From positions 112,526-176,525 of the forward strand of contig ML986597.1 of assembly GCA_010094045.1 (NCBI GenBank): DNA of 64,000 bases, given 5' to 3'. The notes below the pieces were generated by a model, which was not told the origin of the DNA, searched no databases, and saw nothing but the letters and a program-made list of their open reading frames with translations. Every line of letters begins with the position of its first letter. Position 1 is the first letter of the stretch. Positions 14,697 through 28,272 of this stretch are shown one piece after another. The translations under genes were made by a program, and so were the position numbers. Source of the DNA: Lojkania enalia. Taxonomy: Eukaryota > Ascomycota > Dothideomycetes > Pleosporales.

Positions 14697-15995
14697 ATGT
14701 CTGACCATAATTCACCTTCTAATTCTTATGCTAGAATCGATACACGCGCAAGTCGTAGTAAGAGTAAGCTTCTATCTACGCGTGTGGAACAACTGTTACC
14801 TCCTATAGGGGGCCCTGCGATAGGCGGACCCCTCTCTATAGGGCTAGTAGTAAAGAACCTATCTAATTCAGAGGAAAATTAGAGTAAACTAACCCTTGAG
14901 GAATAAATCACAATTTTATAAGAGGAGATTATACGCTTAACACGATAGAGAACTATTAGTCCCGATTAACCTCTACAAACCACCGAATCAGCACCGATAA
15001 TATACTGAGAAACTTTTACGACTCCCCTAGCAAGAAACCTCTCGGCCACCCCTGAGCCCCCTTAAACTTACCTTACTAAACGTACGCTTAAGATCGAAAG
15101 CCTTATAGATAGTAATAAACCTATATTTAAATAATAGCGAGCCTTAATTCTAGACCGACTCGAGATTAATATAGATTACTATCGGATAGAGCGTGCACAT
15201 ATAGCATTAGTATAAGAATACACCTCTAGTACTGCGAAAGGGTATCTAGAGCTAAAATACCTAGCCGAATCGGACCAGTATTAGTTTAAGAATACTAAAG
15301 AAATAATTTCACTTCTATAATCGTATTTTATTATAGGTAATAAAGAGATAGAGGCGCGATAGGCGTTTCAGGTCCTAAGGATAAATAAGGGAGAAGCGTT
15401 CCCAACTTTCAAAGCTCGCTTTATTAGTATAGCTATTAGGGGATCCGTATCCCAATCTAAGTGGTTCTTCTACCTATAGGATAAGATTCTCTCTAGCCTA
15501 AAGATACTAAACCTTAGCTTTAAGCTTATATAGAAAGGCTCCTTTAACGCTATAGTCGCCTACTTAACAGCCTATAATATAGAAAGGAGGAGTATTTCTA
15601 ACCTCCTGGAACAAACTGTTAGCTTATAAGTTGCAGCTAAAACAAATTCGAATTAGTACTAGAAGGCTTCTAAGAGTTTATCTAAGGTAACCTACGACCT
15701 GATACTACCTTAATCGACCCTAGTATTAACACCTTATTCTACTACAATCGCTCCTTAACAACCTAGCAAGACTCTCGCACCTAAAAGGTATATAACCCTA
15801 GGTAATTACTATAACTATAGTAAACCAGGATACTTCGCGAACGAATATATAGTCCTTAAAGTATAAGAGATAGAGGTTAAATAAGAGAAGATTAAGGAAG
15901 AAGAGTTTCTAGACGTAAACGAGTACTACCTAGATAGTTTTTAGGTGGGAAACGGAGATGCTTAGGAAAACTCTCCGTCCTAGGCTTAAGTAAGT
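14697..15995 (+). pseudogene. gag of the Gypsy chromovirus, RIP-inactivated
   Basis: The first ATG after the 5' LTR, in good context, opens a 61-codon frame (14697-14882). The frame then continues in register through stops at codons that look like former CAA/CAG. A zinc-knuckle remnant near 15810-15850 reads Y-N-Y-S-K-P-G-Y-F-A-N-E-Y, where the family has C-x2-C-x4-H-x4-C. Every metal ligand has become Tyr (or Ser by shift), as G-to-A and C-to-T mutation of TGY and CAY codons would produce. It cannot make functional Gag. Confidence 0.75.
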
Positions 15996-16019
15996 ATAAT
16001 TTATTAAACATTAATTTAT

Positions 16020-19000
16020 CGTATTTATTTAGAGGAAAGTACTTCTAAATCTCTACTATTCTATGTTTAAAAGGTATTAGTATACAACTAAACGCCCTTA
16101 TTAATACTAGTACCTAAAGCTTCCTGTTCCTTAATTCTATAGTAGCTAGATCGCTCTCCTAAGCCCTATATATATTAATATAGTACTTACCCTTTAAAAT
16201 TACTGTTAAAGGTTTTCAGGACCAAATCTAAACCCTAATTAATTAGTATATCCGCTTACACCTGCGAATTAATAGGAGAACTATTTAAAACTGCCTATTT
16301 ATTATTATAGACCTAGGTACTTAGAATTGTATTATTAGTATTAAATAGTTACGTTACTTTTAACTCCAGCTAGATACGGATAAGAATTGGATTATATAGC
16401 CCTCTAAGTATCCTGCTATTTATAATCTATCACCTCCTCTTCTTATGCAATTAACTTAGCTAGTACGTAATAAGAAGGTAGAGCTAAATATCCAGCAACG
16501 CGATACTCTATAGAAAAAGAACTAGTATTAGCAGTCCCGCAGTCCGACTATCTATTATATTAAAGGTCTACTAAGACTGCTAAAATTATATTAATCTCTT
16601 ATAGCCTATAGTTTAAATAAGCTTAGAGCTCCCGCACGCCCGTATATAATAAAGTCCGAATCCGATCTAAAGAAAACCCGCTCTCCTATCATCGCTCTTA
16701 TTACAGCTAATACTTTCTACTTTAACATAAAGAGAAAAGAGAACGAGTTTTTCTCTACGTCTCTATACGAAATCGAGCGGCTAATTAAAGATAAGCAAGC
16801 CCTAGAGCTGGAAGACGAGGCTAAAAACGAAGTACTAGTAAATCTCCGATTACTATCCGAATACTATAAGTATTAGAATATGTTTAGCAAAACTGCGGCT
16901 TATTAATTACTAGAATACCGCTCTTACGATTATAAGATTATCCTTACAGAACCCCTCCCTAATAGTTACAGCCTATTGTATAAACAGAACGTTAAGAAGC
17001 TGGAGGCAACTAAGAAGTATATTATAGATAATCTACGGAATAGGTATATTAAGTAGAGTCTAAGCCCTTTCGTATCTTTAATCCTATACGTCTATAAATC
17101 TAATAGCAACCTATATATCTACGTAGATTATTATAAACTTAATACTCTTACCTATAAAAACGTATATCCGATACTACGTATAGATAAACTCTTGTTTAGA
17201 CCTACTAAAGTAGCAATCTTTACTAAGTTTAATATTTGTACAGCCTTCAACAAGATTAGAATAAACCCTAGTTCTAAGGAATATACTACCTTTCGGACTC
17301 GATATAGAACCTATAAGTATAAAGTTCTACCTTTTAGATTATATAACAGCCTAATAACTTACTAGCGCTATATAAATAACGTACTGATCGACTACCTGGA
17401 TAACTTCTATATTACTTACCTAGATAATATTCTTATCTACTCTAAAGACGAGGTGATACACGCTATCTACGTTAAGAAAGTTCTTAAGAGATTACGTTAA
17501 GCAGGGTTATAAGTTAATATTAAAAAGAGCGAATTCTATATTACCTGAACTAAATATCTTAGTTATATCCTCTTAAATAAAGGCCTTAAGGTTAATCTAG
17601 AGAAGGTAGAAGTACTGCGTAACTAGTAGCTACCTACTACTATAACGGGTGTAAAATCCTTCTTAGGTTTTACTAGATTCTATTAACAGTTCGTACTAGA
17701 ATTCTCGCGTATTATAAAGCTAATTATTGTACTATAGAGCCCTACAACCCCTTTCGTATAGATTTTAGAATGTGATATTACCTTTAAGAAATTAAAGTCA
17801 GCCCTATTAAGTATACCTATATTCTACTATTTTAACCCTGCATTAGAAATAAAAATAGAAACTAATACCTCTAATAGAGTAGTTGTAGGAGTACTGTTAT
17901 AGAAACATTCTAACGGAAAATAGTACCCTATAGTATTCTATAGCAAGGTTCTATCCGGTTCGGAACTGAACTAGGAGATCTATAATAAGAAACTATTCGC
18001 AATCGTTACTGTATTTAAATAATAGAGGGTAGAACTTACTTCGGTAGCTACTAGGACTCTAGTATATACCGATTATCGCTCACTCGAATATTTCATGATT
18101 ACGAAGGTACTTAATACTCGTTAAGTTTGTTGGACTAAGGAATTAGCTTAGTATTAATTCTAAATCGAGTACACTCTAGGTAAGAATAATATTAGAGTAG
18201 ACATCCTCAGTCGTCGCGAATAAGATGTAGAAAACTTAAAAGCGGCTTAAACTAACAACCGGTCGAGAGTCCTACTTAAACCATATTAACTTTACCCCCA
18301 AATTAATGCCGAATTAGCTTAGTCCTATATTATCTAAATAACAACTTAAGCGGCTATATTAAACGTTATTAAAGGCTAGGAGTAGGTTATATCGCTAAAC
18401 TCTCTAGAGTTAATTAACGTATTACTATAAGAAAACTGAGCCTCCTTTACGCAGGAACGTATACTTTTATCCTATAAGTATCGGATAGAGAATAGACTAC
18501 TCCTCTATAATAATTACTTATATATCCTATTAGATTCAGGCCTTTACACGCGACTTATATAAGAGGCTTACAACTAAGTATCCTCCGCACACCCAAGCAC
18601 TACTAAAATCTATTAGTTACTATCCCAGAAGTACTACTAGAAGGGTATAGAGGCTACTTGTAAACGATATATATAGAATTATATCCTATACTGTAAAGCT
18701 TATCCAATATAAACCTAAACCCTAGGTTTTATCTACTTACTTCCTATATTAAATCGACTAATATAACACCTGTATATTAACTTTAAGGATTTTTCTATAG
18801 ATAAGTCCGGATATAACTAGATTATAGTAATAATCAATCGCCTATCCAAATAAGCTGTATCTATTCTCTACTATCGTATAATTAACGCAAGGGGAATAGC
18901 CGAATTATTTATTTAATAGGTGTACCGCTTTAGCTATATACCCGAAACTATTATTTTAGACCGAGGACCTTAGTTTATATCCAGTTTCTAGTCCGAATTC

Positions 19001-19935
19001 TGCCGTATCTTAGGTATAAAGATCAAACTATCTACTACTTATTATAAAGAGACTAACAGACAGACGGAAATTATAAATAAGTACATCGATTAGAGACTGC
19101 GTCCTTTTGTATCCTTCTACTAGAACAACTAGAGCTCTCTATTACCTATAATCGACCGAGTATAAGCAACTCTACTCTATACAACTATCAGAATATCCCT
19201 ATATTAGATCCTATACAGATCCAAGCCCCGTTAGAGTTGGGATTAGAAATATTCTGTTAATCCTATTACCGCGATAGACAAATTAAATTGTAAAGACGCC
19301 CTAGCTCTAGTAACTCGTATATATACAGCCTGGGAAACCGTAAAGGCTAATATTAAGAAGGCTTAGAATTACATACGATCTGTTATTAACCGTTACTAAC
19401 AACTAATTGATTAGTAGATCGGTAATATAGTCTACTTAAATACTAAGAACCTTGCGGTCTAGAGACCGAGCCGAAAGCTATCCGATTAATAGAAGGGTCC
19501 TTTTAAAGTACTAGAGTAGGTTAGAAACTTATACCACTTACAGCTACCCTTAGGGTCGAGTATATATAATATCTTCGCACTAAACCTGCTATATAAAAAC
19601 CCCTAGGACCCTCTACCTAGATAAGAAGCTCTAAAACCACCCGCTATCGCTATTAATAGGGTAGAAGAGTGGGAGGTTAAGGAAATACTGGCTAGTAAGT
19701 TATATCGCAAGAACTTTAAATACTATATAAAATAGGTAGGATATAATCCTAACCTAATCTAGTATAAAGTCTTAAACTTTATAGGTTCGTTTTATAAGCT
19801 AAGAGCTTTTTATAATAAGTATCTAAATTGCCTAGGACCCTTAAAGGCCCTAACCAAATAGATTAAGGTATATAAGAATGGTATAGAGAATATAGAATAC
19901 CTGGTAGATAATAATATATAAGAGTTAAGCAGTGG
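16020..19935 (+). pseudogene. pol (protease-RT-RNase H-integrase-chromodomain), RIP-inactivated
   Basis: Translated through stops, the region shows the following. The Gypsy reverse transcriptase core is at about 17110-17560, with Y-V-D-Y-Y-K-L-N and the catalytic block Y-L-D-N-I-L-I-Y near 17417 (the second Asp of YLDD mutated to Asn). RNase H is at about 17855-18080. The integrase is at about 18320-19220, with the T-N-R-Q-T-E-I-I-N-K block near 19045. A chromodomain at about 19650-19800 reads W-E-V-K-E-I-L-A-S-K followed by Y-Y-I-K-x-V-G-Y. The chromodomain makes this a chromovirus, a group that targets heterochromatin through histone marks. Many in-frame TAG/TAA codons make it non-functional. 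Confidence 0.8.
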
Positions 19936-21029
19936 ATTTTTAAAAAAACTAAAGTATAGGCCCGAAATTACTCCTCTATAGAATCCGGAGGGTCTGATAG
20001 TAGGCTGTTAGATACCTCCCTAGTCCTCTTCTCCTCTACTCTCCTTTCTCTTTCTTCCCTCCGGACTCCCCTCGAACCTCTCTTACCTTATCTTTAACCG
20101 CCTAAGAGCGCCGCGATATCAGCCTAAAGGCTAGATACTAGAGCCTCTAGGGCCGAAACCCGATAGAGTAACTTAGTACCCTAGTAGAACAAAGCCACCT
20201 AGATACTAGCCGTAAGAAGGCTATTTTCCTAACTCCTTACAACCTAGGCTATAAGTACTAGGCTGTAAGTAGACTCTAAAACAGCCTCGAAAGCTACCTC
20301 TTTATCCTCCTCATCCCCTACGTATTAGGCTGCTACCTATAATTCGAGATGGCCCCGGAGGACTAGAAACTCCTCCTTATAATAGGAGGGGATCTATAAA
20401 TGCGTTAGTAGTAAGTATCCTACTAGTATTAGATGCGATTTATACGGGGTTGTACTTTTTATTTTATAAGGTATAATACTCGCATTTTTTTAATCTTAGA
20501 GACTGAAAGGAAAATATTATATACTACCTGCGGGCGAGCGCGCGCGTAGCTCGAAGGTAGATAACCTAGAAGGCCTTTAAAGAGGCTCTAGGAGGCGGGC
20601 GGAGTAGTATATTAATTAATTTTTTTCTATAAGGCGTTAGTAATATTTTAATAATTAACGGTTCTGGGGACGCGCAATAATATGTATAGAGTAGAAGTTA
20701 TTGTTTGGTTAAGGAAGTTTAGTTAACAGTAACCTGGTAATATACTAAGGCTAGTAAACGCTCGTTGCTATACGCGACGAAATTGCAATATTAATAAACC
20801 GTTACGATGGTGGTTACCAGCTAATATATAGGTCAATTATACTTACTACAAAAACCTCACTTAACATCACGTTAATAAACGCATCTCTATAGGTAACCGC
20901 GCGTATTAGCTCTTACTAGTAAATACCTCCTTAAAGAAATTTCTTTATACTGGAACCTATCTGTAATAGCCCCGATTCCCTCCCGAACCAGCGTAGATAG
21001 GGACTATCAGCCTACGAGGAGGGGGGTAG

Positions 21030-21289
21030 TATAACAATATAAAGAAATCGTTCCACGAAAAGCTTTATCTTTTCGCTTATCTTATCCTACCCCCGGTTCT
21101 ACCCCTTTTCCCATCCGTATATAGTTGTACACTCCCTTATAAGTAGCTCGGTAGTTTTTCTATATCCTTTCGTACAAGGCTTATAGGTGTTAATAGAATT
21201 CCCAGGTCCCTAATCCCCCACGCACTCCTATATGCCTCTGAGTAGATTCGTACCGTATTCGGACCTATTATCTTACCTGCGCTATTACA
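21030..21289 (+). repeat. 3' LTR of the Gypsy chromovirus
   Basis: It is 260 bp, starts TATAACAATAT (TG mutated to TA) and ends GCTATTACA. It is followed directly by the ATCCC duplication. Confidence 0.92.
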
Positions 21290-23460
21290 ATCCCTAGTCT
21301 CTCGAATAGTCCCTAAACTAGTTCTTAAAAAGCTCTCCTATTTACTATTTTATAGAGCTTAAACTAGATATAGATAGTATATTCTATCTACTTTAGAACT
21401 TAATTTCTCTACTACTACTACTACTACTACTATACCCCCTACTACTGCTTAATTAACTTAAGCCTATTAATATAAGTAGGTAGATAAGCGACTACCTTCT
21501 AGCTAGTATAGCTAAATACCCTATAAGCTTATACAGGTATAAATTCTAGCTACTTATAAACTATATAGAAAGGCCTTAATCTATACTATACTATATATAC
21601 TAATAGAGATAGTTATATACTATCCTCTATATCTATTAGCTAATACCCGGACGTGTGCCTAAAATAGTATATAATATTCGACGGATCTATCTAATATAAA
21701 TAGTCTTATTTTAAGTTAAAATAGATTCCTACTATACTATAGTATAAGAGACTAACTGTACTTATAAATATCTCTGGGATATATACTATATATAAGAGTA
21801 GGATAGTCTTAATTCTAGTAGACGTTTATACCTATAATTAGACTTCTCTCTATTCTTAAATTAATAGTAGCTATCCTTCTATATATATATAGTTGTCTAG
21901 TCTAGACTGCTATATTATTCTCCAACTATAAGACTTGCTATTAGTAATATAGGTATTTAAGTTAGGGTCTATAATCTATCTATTAAGTAGTAATAGCTAA
22001 TACTAATATTATTTAGCCTATATAGTTTTAAGCTAGAGAGTTAAAACTATTATAAATTTTACTAATTAACTTAGGTTTAGAACTACTATTACAGCTAGTC
22101 CTAATAGTTAATACCCGTTGTTCTATCTTTTTATTATACTTAATACTAGTACTAAAACTATTATAGAGTTTATAAAGCCTACTAACCCTACTAATTCTAC
22201 TACTACTACTAGTTACTTTTTAGTATTATAGAGTACCTTTAACCTAAATAATCTTAATATTCTAAACTCCTAGAATTTCTACTTAATATTTTAATCTAGC
22301 TACTAGTCTAATAAGTAAAGTACTAAGTTAATATATAAATACTACTCGAATTTATAACTATCTTTATAAAGGTAAACTATCTATTTTAATTGTTAAGGTT
22401 TCTAGCTGCTATTAGTCTATTACAACTACTATAGTTATTATAGTATAATACTAAACGTTGCGAATATCTCTAGCTCTAATATAACTAGTCTAGTATAACG
22501 ATAGTATAATATATACTAGGCTACTAGGTCTAAAATACTTATATATAGCTTATTATCTATTTTAGACTTAATAAGTAGTAATAGTTTATTTACTACCTAG
22601 CTGTTATTTAAGCCTTTAACTACGAGAATAAAGTCCTACTAAACTTAATTCTCTTATACTTCTAGTATACTTATTAGGCTTATAATATATATCGTTTTAA
22701 GCTAATCCTTAAACTAGATATCTAGGTTCCCCTTTCTTAGCTATATCTTAAGCGTCTAGTATTAAGCCTACAGCTATATACTATACTTAACTTTACTTAG
22801 ATAGAGATACTTTTTAAAAGTCTATAGTTAATTATATATAGTCTTATAGTCTATAATTAGATAGATATATTAAACTACTATTATCCTTAATATCTCCTAT
22901 ATAAATTTCCTAAGAGCCTTTTCTTTCTATAGCTACTACGCTTTACTATAGCTGTACGTTTTATATTAGACTTTATATCTTACTAATTCTTGATTAGTTA
23001 GATCTATAATATCTACTTCAGCATCTACTACCTTAGTATTACTATCTATTCTATAGAAATCTCCAAACTACTTCTTAATTAGCTTCTTAATATCTAGTTA
23101 AAAGACTAGCTTCTTACTAAGATCTAGGTCTATATATTTCTAAAGCTAGTTCTAGTCCGCGCTATCCTTCTATAGAAATAGCTACTATATCTAGTACTCT
23201 AGTTTATTAAGAATAACCGTAGCCTTAATAATAAGTAGATCTAATTCTATTATCTTTTTAATATACTATACTACGTTAATCTATTAAAGTCTCTACTATA
23301 ACTAGTTTTAAGCTCTCTAGATTCCTAGCTAGCCTAGTAATATTAAGTTAATTAAGGTCTTAATAAATAAGATATAATTAACTAATTAAGCCTATATTAA
23401 TTAGCTCTAGTCTATTTATATAGAATATAGTAGTAGTTAAAAAGCTTCTAGGCTTATAAC

Positions 23461-23588
23461 TATTAGAGCTAGCTAGCTCTGATAAGAGTTAGAAAAACTA
23501 CATCTATTAACTAGAAATGCGAAATATACTATATATATATTTTTAGACCTGTTAAGAGGCTAATTATAAATAGTTTAACTATAATATA
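23461..23588 (-). repeat. 5' LTR of the minus-strand Copia element
   Basis: It is homologous over 128 bp to 11043-11170. The adjacent interior on its left would hold the primer-binding site, but mutation prevents naming the priming tRNA. Confidence 0.78.
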
Positions 23589-23593
23589 TTTAG

Positions 23594-25382
23594 TATTTTT
23601 CTATAGCTATCTCTTCTTAATACTTTTAATAGAGTGATTAGTAGTATAGGTATTTATAATAGCCTTTTTCTTAGTAGTAAGTAATATAACCTTATCTCTT
23701 TATTAGATAGTACGCTTAGTATTACTAAGTATACTCTTAAAGAGTACTATAAAGTTGGTTAGACAGCCTTTTTAAGAACTAGTTTAACTGTGTAGTAAAA
23801 GAACGTATTTAATTTTATAATCTTCTAACTACTAGCTCTATATTTATTAGTAAACTATAATAAAAGACTAGTATAATTACTTACCTATATTAACTTTACC
23901 TACTTATCTTAGCCGAAGCTAACTAGTAGCTCTAGTAGCTTTAGTAGTAGTAAGCTATCTAGACTATTAAGGAAATTATTGTTAATAGACTCTATTTTAA
24001 TAGTTAATATTTTATAAGAACTATAATAAATGTATATAATAAATTAAAGATTTAAGGTTATATTAATAAGAGTATAATAGGAAGAAGAGTTATAGTAGAG
24101 TATTAGGCTTAATATAATAAGTATATATACTATCTACTAGTATAGATTAGATAGAAGTAATAATAAAATATATATACATCTAAATAAATATAAAATATTA
24201 GTTAGTTTAGTATAAAAAACTATTACTAAAAAGCGTACTACTAGTTTTATAAGATAGTAAGTTATTATAGTTTTTTATTATAGTATTCTTATAATATATA
24301 CCTAAATACTTTATTAGCTTTACTTTATAATCTTAATTTAGTACTAGCTTTTAGTATATATATATTTTAGTATCTATATATTTTAGTATCTATATTTATA
24401 TTTTAGGTATCTATTAATAAACTTTAACTTAACTTTATACTATTAACTTTAATTATTAATATTAACTACTCTATTCTACTACTATTAATATATAATATCT
24501 TATACTTAAGAAATAGTACGATTTAAAATCGTTCTAACAGGTAATAAGTTTCCCTAAAAGCAGCTTACTGCTAAATTAACTTGTAAAGTACTTATACTAG
24601 TAAAGCCTATATTAGTAAAGCGTTGCTATTACCTTAGATATAAGTTATTATAGGTTTTTATTACAATTATATACTAATAAAATATAGTTATCGTACTTTA
24701 ATAGATTAAACAATATTAGAAGAGTACTAAACTCTTCTTTTAAAAGCTCTCTTTTTTACGGCTAATCTATAAAATTACTACTATAGTTTAAGAAGTTACT
24801 TATAATAGTAAGATATATTAGTAATAGAGTATAATTAAGGCTTTTTAAGAGTCTATTAAAGCTTTTCTTATTAGGTTCTTTAAAGGTATATATTTTTTTA
24901 TATAATTTATACTATATAATATTAACTATACTAGACTATAATATAAATATAATTTACGTAAAGTAGATTACTATCTAAAATAAGAATATATATTTAATAA
25001 AGTAATACTATAAGAAGTTTAATCTTCTATTAGATTAGAGTTATAATCTCTGGATAGTCTTAGGCTTAGAAAAGGCTACTTTAAATAAAACTAGTTCTCT
25101 ACTATAATAATTTATAGTAATAAATATTTAATATATAATATATAATTATTTTCTATAATTATAAAGAAACTCTATAGTATACTCTTATTTTAATCTTATA
25201 TTCTAACGCTAAGAACTCTACCCTAATCTTAACCTTAATACTAAAAACCCTTACCTAACTAATATTTTAGCGCTAAGAATTCTACCTTAACTCTAACTCT
25301 AACGTTAAAAACTCTAAATCTAACTTTAATCTAAGTAAAATATTATATATTTTATTTACTAGCCTATTATTAACTACTAGCT
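23594..25382. other. AT-rich RIP-type DNA between two retrotransposons
   Basis: No gene or readable transposon protein was found. Near 24360-24410, TATTTTAGTATC-type units repeat. A 64-bp-period repeat lies at 25204-25331. The rest is low-complexity TA-rich sequence. Confidence 0.55.
25204..25331. repeat. Two 64-bp imperfect tandem units rich in CTAAC/CCTAA
   Basis: Units starting at 25204 and 25268 both begin TARCGCTAAGAAYTCTACC and continue with CTAACC/CTTAAC variants. The composition recalls degenerate CCCTAA repeats, but there is no regular 6-bp phase. Confidence 0.6.
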
Positions 25383-25387
25383 AGAAT

Positions 25388-25721
25388 TATTATAGATACC
25401 TTTATAAGAATCTCTATACTAGACCTAATCAAGATTTAAAACTCTATATAACTAGAAGAATAAAGTTAATATAAGATATATAATATACTTAATAGTTTAG
25501 TTAACTAAATAACTAAGTAGAAAAGAATAGTAAGAGAACTAAATTATATTTAACAACTTTACAACTTTAACCTTTATAGCTCTTTATAGTTAACTTAAAT
25601 ATCCCTTATATACTCTACTTATATACTTCTATTATAAGCTTATAAGAATAATCTCTCCGTAGTATATAATTACTTTTAGTTATTACCCTATCCTATACCT
25701 AGTTAATTAGAGGCTGTTATA
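25388..25721 (+). repeat. 5' LTR of the second Gypsy family
   Basis: It starts TATTATAGATAC and ends GGCTGTTATA. It aligns with 42066-42407 throughout, with C/T and G/A differences and a few bases of length variation. Confidence 0.9.
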
Positions 25722-25989
25722 CTTTAACTACTCTTATAAAGCTAGAAGAAGTAAGATTAGTTAAACTACCCTAATTATAAGGAAAGAGATACCTTTAGTA
25801 AGTAACGTAGGAAACTTACGTAAGTAGAATATTAGGATTAGCTAGTAAGGCTACCTCTTTAGAGGTAGGTATAATAACTATTTTTATAAGAATATAGAAC
25901 GAATTAATATAATAATAGGAATAGCTAGTCTTAGTAGATAAATAAATAAAAAGTCTAAAAGAGACCTAAAATAGCCTTTTTAAAAGTTT

Positions 25990-28270
25990 TAAAGAAATAT
26001 AAGGAATAATTAATAGTAAGTAAGAAATAGGACTTATAGAAATTATCTAGAAACTCGAATAAGTTAAAAGAATACTACTAATAATATATTATTAGCGATG
26101 AATTAAGTTAGTACTACTTAATAAGTTTAATAGAACTAGGTCTAAACTTAAAGGATTTCTAGTAGTAGTAAGAATCTATATTAATACTAACCTAGATATT
26201 ATCTAGTATAAGAATAAGAAAGTACTATTTATAAAAGCCTACTTAATAGGTAAACCCCTTAACTAGTTCTAGCCCTTCTTAATAGATTTTAAGAACTATA
26301 TAGAAGAATACTAGAAAAGCGAAACTAAAGTAATATTTATAAGTCTAATATACTTCTAATAGAAATTTAAACTAGCGTTTAAAAATATTAATAAAGTATA
26401 AGTAGTAGAAGATAGACTCTATAATCTAGTTTAACTAAAATCTATTATCTTATATATATTAAGTTTTTAACAGCTCTTATATAAAATTATATAAGATAAC
26501 TATAGTATAATAGTAAAGTTTTATAGAGGATTAAAAATAGAAATAAGAAGGGTAATAATATATATAGAATAACCTTAGAACCTAGTACTATACTTCTAAC
26601 TAGTAAAAAGAATTAATAATAAACTATACTAGTTTAAAAATAAGAAAAGGTAAGCGTACTATTAAAAGACACGCTTTTTAGTAAGAGCTACTAACGCGAG
26701 CGGACCTATAGATCTAAGCGCTACTAGAGAAAAGAAGCCTAAGCTATAGGCGACTTAAGAAAGAAAAACTTAGAAGAAAGATATTAAATACTATAATTAT
26801 TAGAAACTAGAATATATAGTAAAGGAATACTAAAGTAAAAAGAAAAAGAAGAAAAACTAGCCTATAGAAGATAAACCGTAGGAAGTAGGTAAAGAAAAAC
26901 TAGCTATAACTATAAAATACGGAACCCTATATTAGTCCTTCTATAATAAAGATAAGTGTTAAATATACTAACAACTTAAAAAAGTTATAGAATATTAGCT
27001 TTAGAAGAAAATATAACTTATAGTAATATAGGAACGTATAAAAAGATAGCTAGAAGAAGTTTAGAAAGAATTAGATGAGGATAAAGAAATAAATACCCTA
27101 CTATAAATAGAAGAAGCTACTATTAGAGTACTAATACTTAAACTAGTATCTAGAGTATATTCTATATACTGATAAGAAATAATCGAGTATAAATAGAGAA
27201 CTCCGGCTCTTATAGTTACTCTATAAAAAGAACTACCTATAAGATTCTATAATAAGAATAGACTAGAATAAGATATTATCGACGTTTATAAAGAATAGTA
27301 AAACACCTATCTTAGAGAGATCTACTTCTTATACTTCTAAAAATAGATGGAGATAATAAAAGTAGTAGAAGAATATTTTAATATAATAGACTAGGATAAG
27401 GCTATATATATAGTACGAAAAGTAGTAGCCTTCTTATAAAGTAAAGTACTAGTAAAATACTAGGTACTAAAGGTATTATAATATAAATAAGAATAGGACT
27501 ACTAGATTAGAGAAGATAATAACCCCTATATAAACTAATACTATCTAGTATATTTTAAGATAGTATAGATATCGTATATTAAACGATAATATAAGACCTA
27601 CTAAAAAAGAAAAGAAAATATTAGTATATAGCTAAGACGACTAAATAAAGATAAAGTACTAGAAAACCCTATAAAATAAGAAGTTATAATAGAATAGGAA
27701 GTTACTAAATAAACCTAAAACTATATAGTACTTAAATTTAGACTTCTACTACTTAAAGTATATATTAGAGGAAAATTATAGTATAAATGTTTAGAACGAA
27801 AATTCCTAAAATATATATTAATAAAAGAAGTAATAGTCTACTAGTCTAAGATAATTTAACTATATAAGAATGTAGGAGAATACTATCTTATAATACTAGG
27901 ATAATATTACAGCTATAAGGTATATATATTTATTAATAGTAGAGTAATAAAGAATTTTATAGCTAGCAATTATATTACTAGAAAAGAAATACCTATAGTA
28001 TAACTAGAATAACCCTATATAATCTAAATTATAGAGGGAAAAGACTTTTAGAAGAAAGTTATATATACTATAGAACTAGAAGAGTTTACAATTCTAAGAA
28101 TAACTTAATAAGAATAGATATTCTAAATTATAAAAATTACTAATTATAATATTATTCTAGAGATTTTATAGTTAAGAAAGGAAAACTCTTAGATAAACTA
28201 GTAAACTGGACGAATTATCTTTAAAAACTCTAGCTAGCTAGTTAAAGAATAACTTACTATAATAGTAACG
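25990..28270 (+). pseudogene. gag and protease region of the second Gypsy family
   Basis: Read through stops, 26100-26680 gives a retroviral capsid-like sequence (a P-x-x-F-x-x-D-F region and a long helix-rich tract). The zinc knuckle near 26790-26830 has Cys changed to Tyr (Y-Y-N-Y-Q-K-L-E-Y-I-V-K-E-Y), and a charged linker follows. A retropepsin-like region lies at about 27900-28200. The reading frame is then interrupted by the pogo element at 28273. Confidence 0.65.
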
Positions 28271-28272
28271 TA

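Larger units (their letters stand above)
14131..21289 (+). mobile_element. Complete Ty3/Gypsy chromovirus with two LTRs and ATCCC duplication
   Basis: The element is 7159 bp, with 260-bp LTRs at 14131-14390 and 21030-21289. It is flanked by a perfect 5-bp target-site duplication, ATCCC at 14126-14130 and 21290-21294. A polypurine tract (GAGGAGGGGGGTAG) ends at 21029. The order gag, reverse transcriptase, RNase H, integrase, chromodomain identifies Ty3/Gypsy. It is visibly less RIP-mutated than copy 1 (1-2985): many CpA and CpG sites remain, the 5' LTR keeps its TG start and the 3' LTR keeps its CA end. It interrupts the minus-strand Copia element in its integrase half. Confidence 0.93.
11043..23588 (-). 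mobile_element. Ty1/Copia retrotransposon, minus strand, split by a Gypsy insertion
   Basis: Two 128-bp LTR-like copies, 11043-11170 and 23461-23588, bracket the element. Removing the Gypsy insertion (14131-21289) and one copy of its 5-bp duplication leaves about 5.4 kb, normal for Copia. Read on the minus strand through stops, the order is gag (about 22.3-23.4 kb), integrase with a Y-T-x-E-Q-N-type block (about 13.8-13.95 kb), reverse transcriptase with K-A-L-Y-x-L-R (about 12.42 kb) and the active-site block Y-V-D-D read as Y-I-N-N (about 12.27 kb). A run of G on the coding strand next to the left LTR (11171-11177) is the polypurine tract. A 5-bp TATTT at 11038-11042 recurs at 23587-23591, but it overlaps the LTR edge, so the duplication is uncertain. 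Confidence 0.8.

Noticed and set aside
14697..14882. An independent 61-aa gene
   Set aside because: It lies just after the 5' LTR and its frame continues through RIP-type stops as Gypsy gag.
23587..23591. TATTT as a firm target-site duplication of the minus-strand Copia
   Set aside because: It matches 11038-11042 but overlaps the last two bases of the LTR alignment and is low-complexity, so it is kept only as a possibility.
25204..25331. Interstitial telomere repeat (CCCTAA-like)
   Set aside because: The units have a 64-bp period rather than 6 bp, and only scattered CCTAA/CTAAC words.
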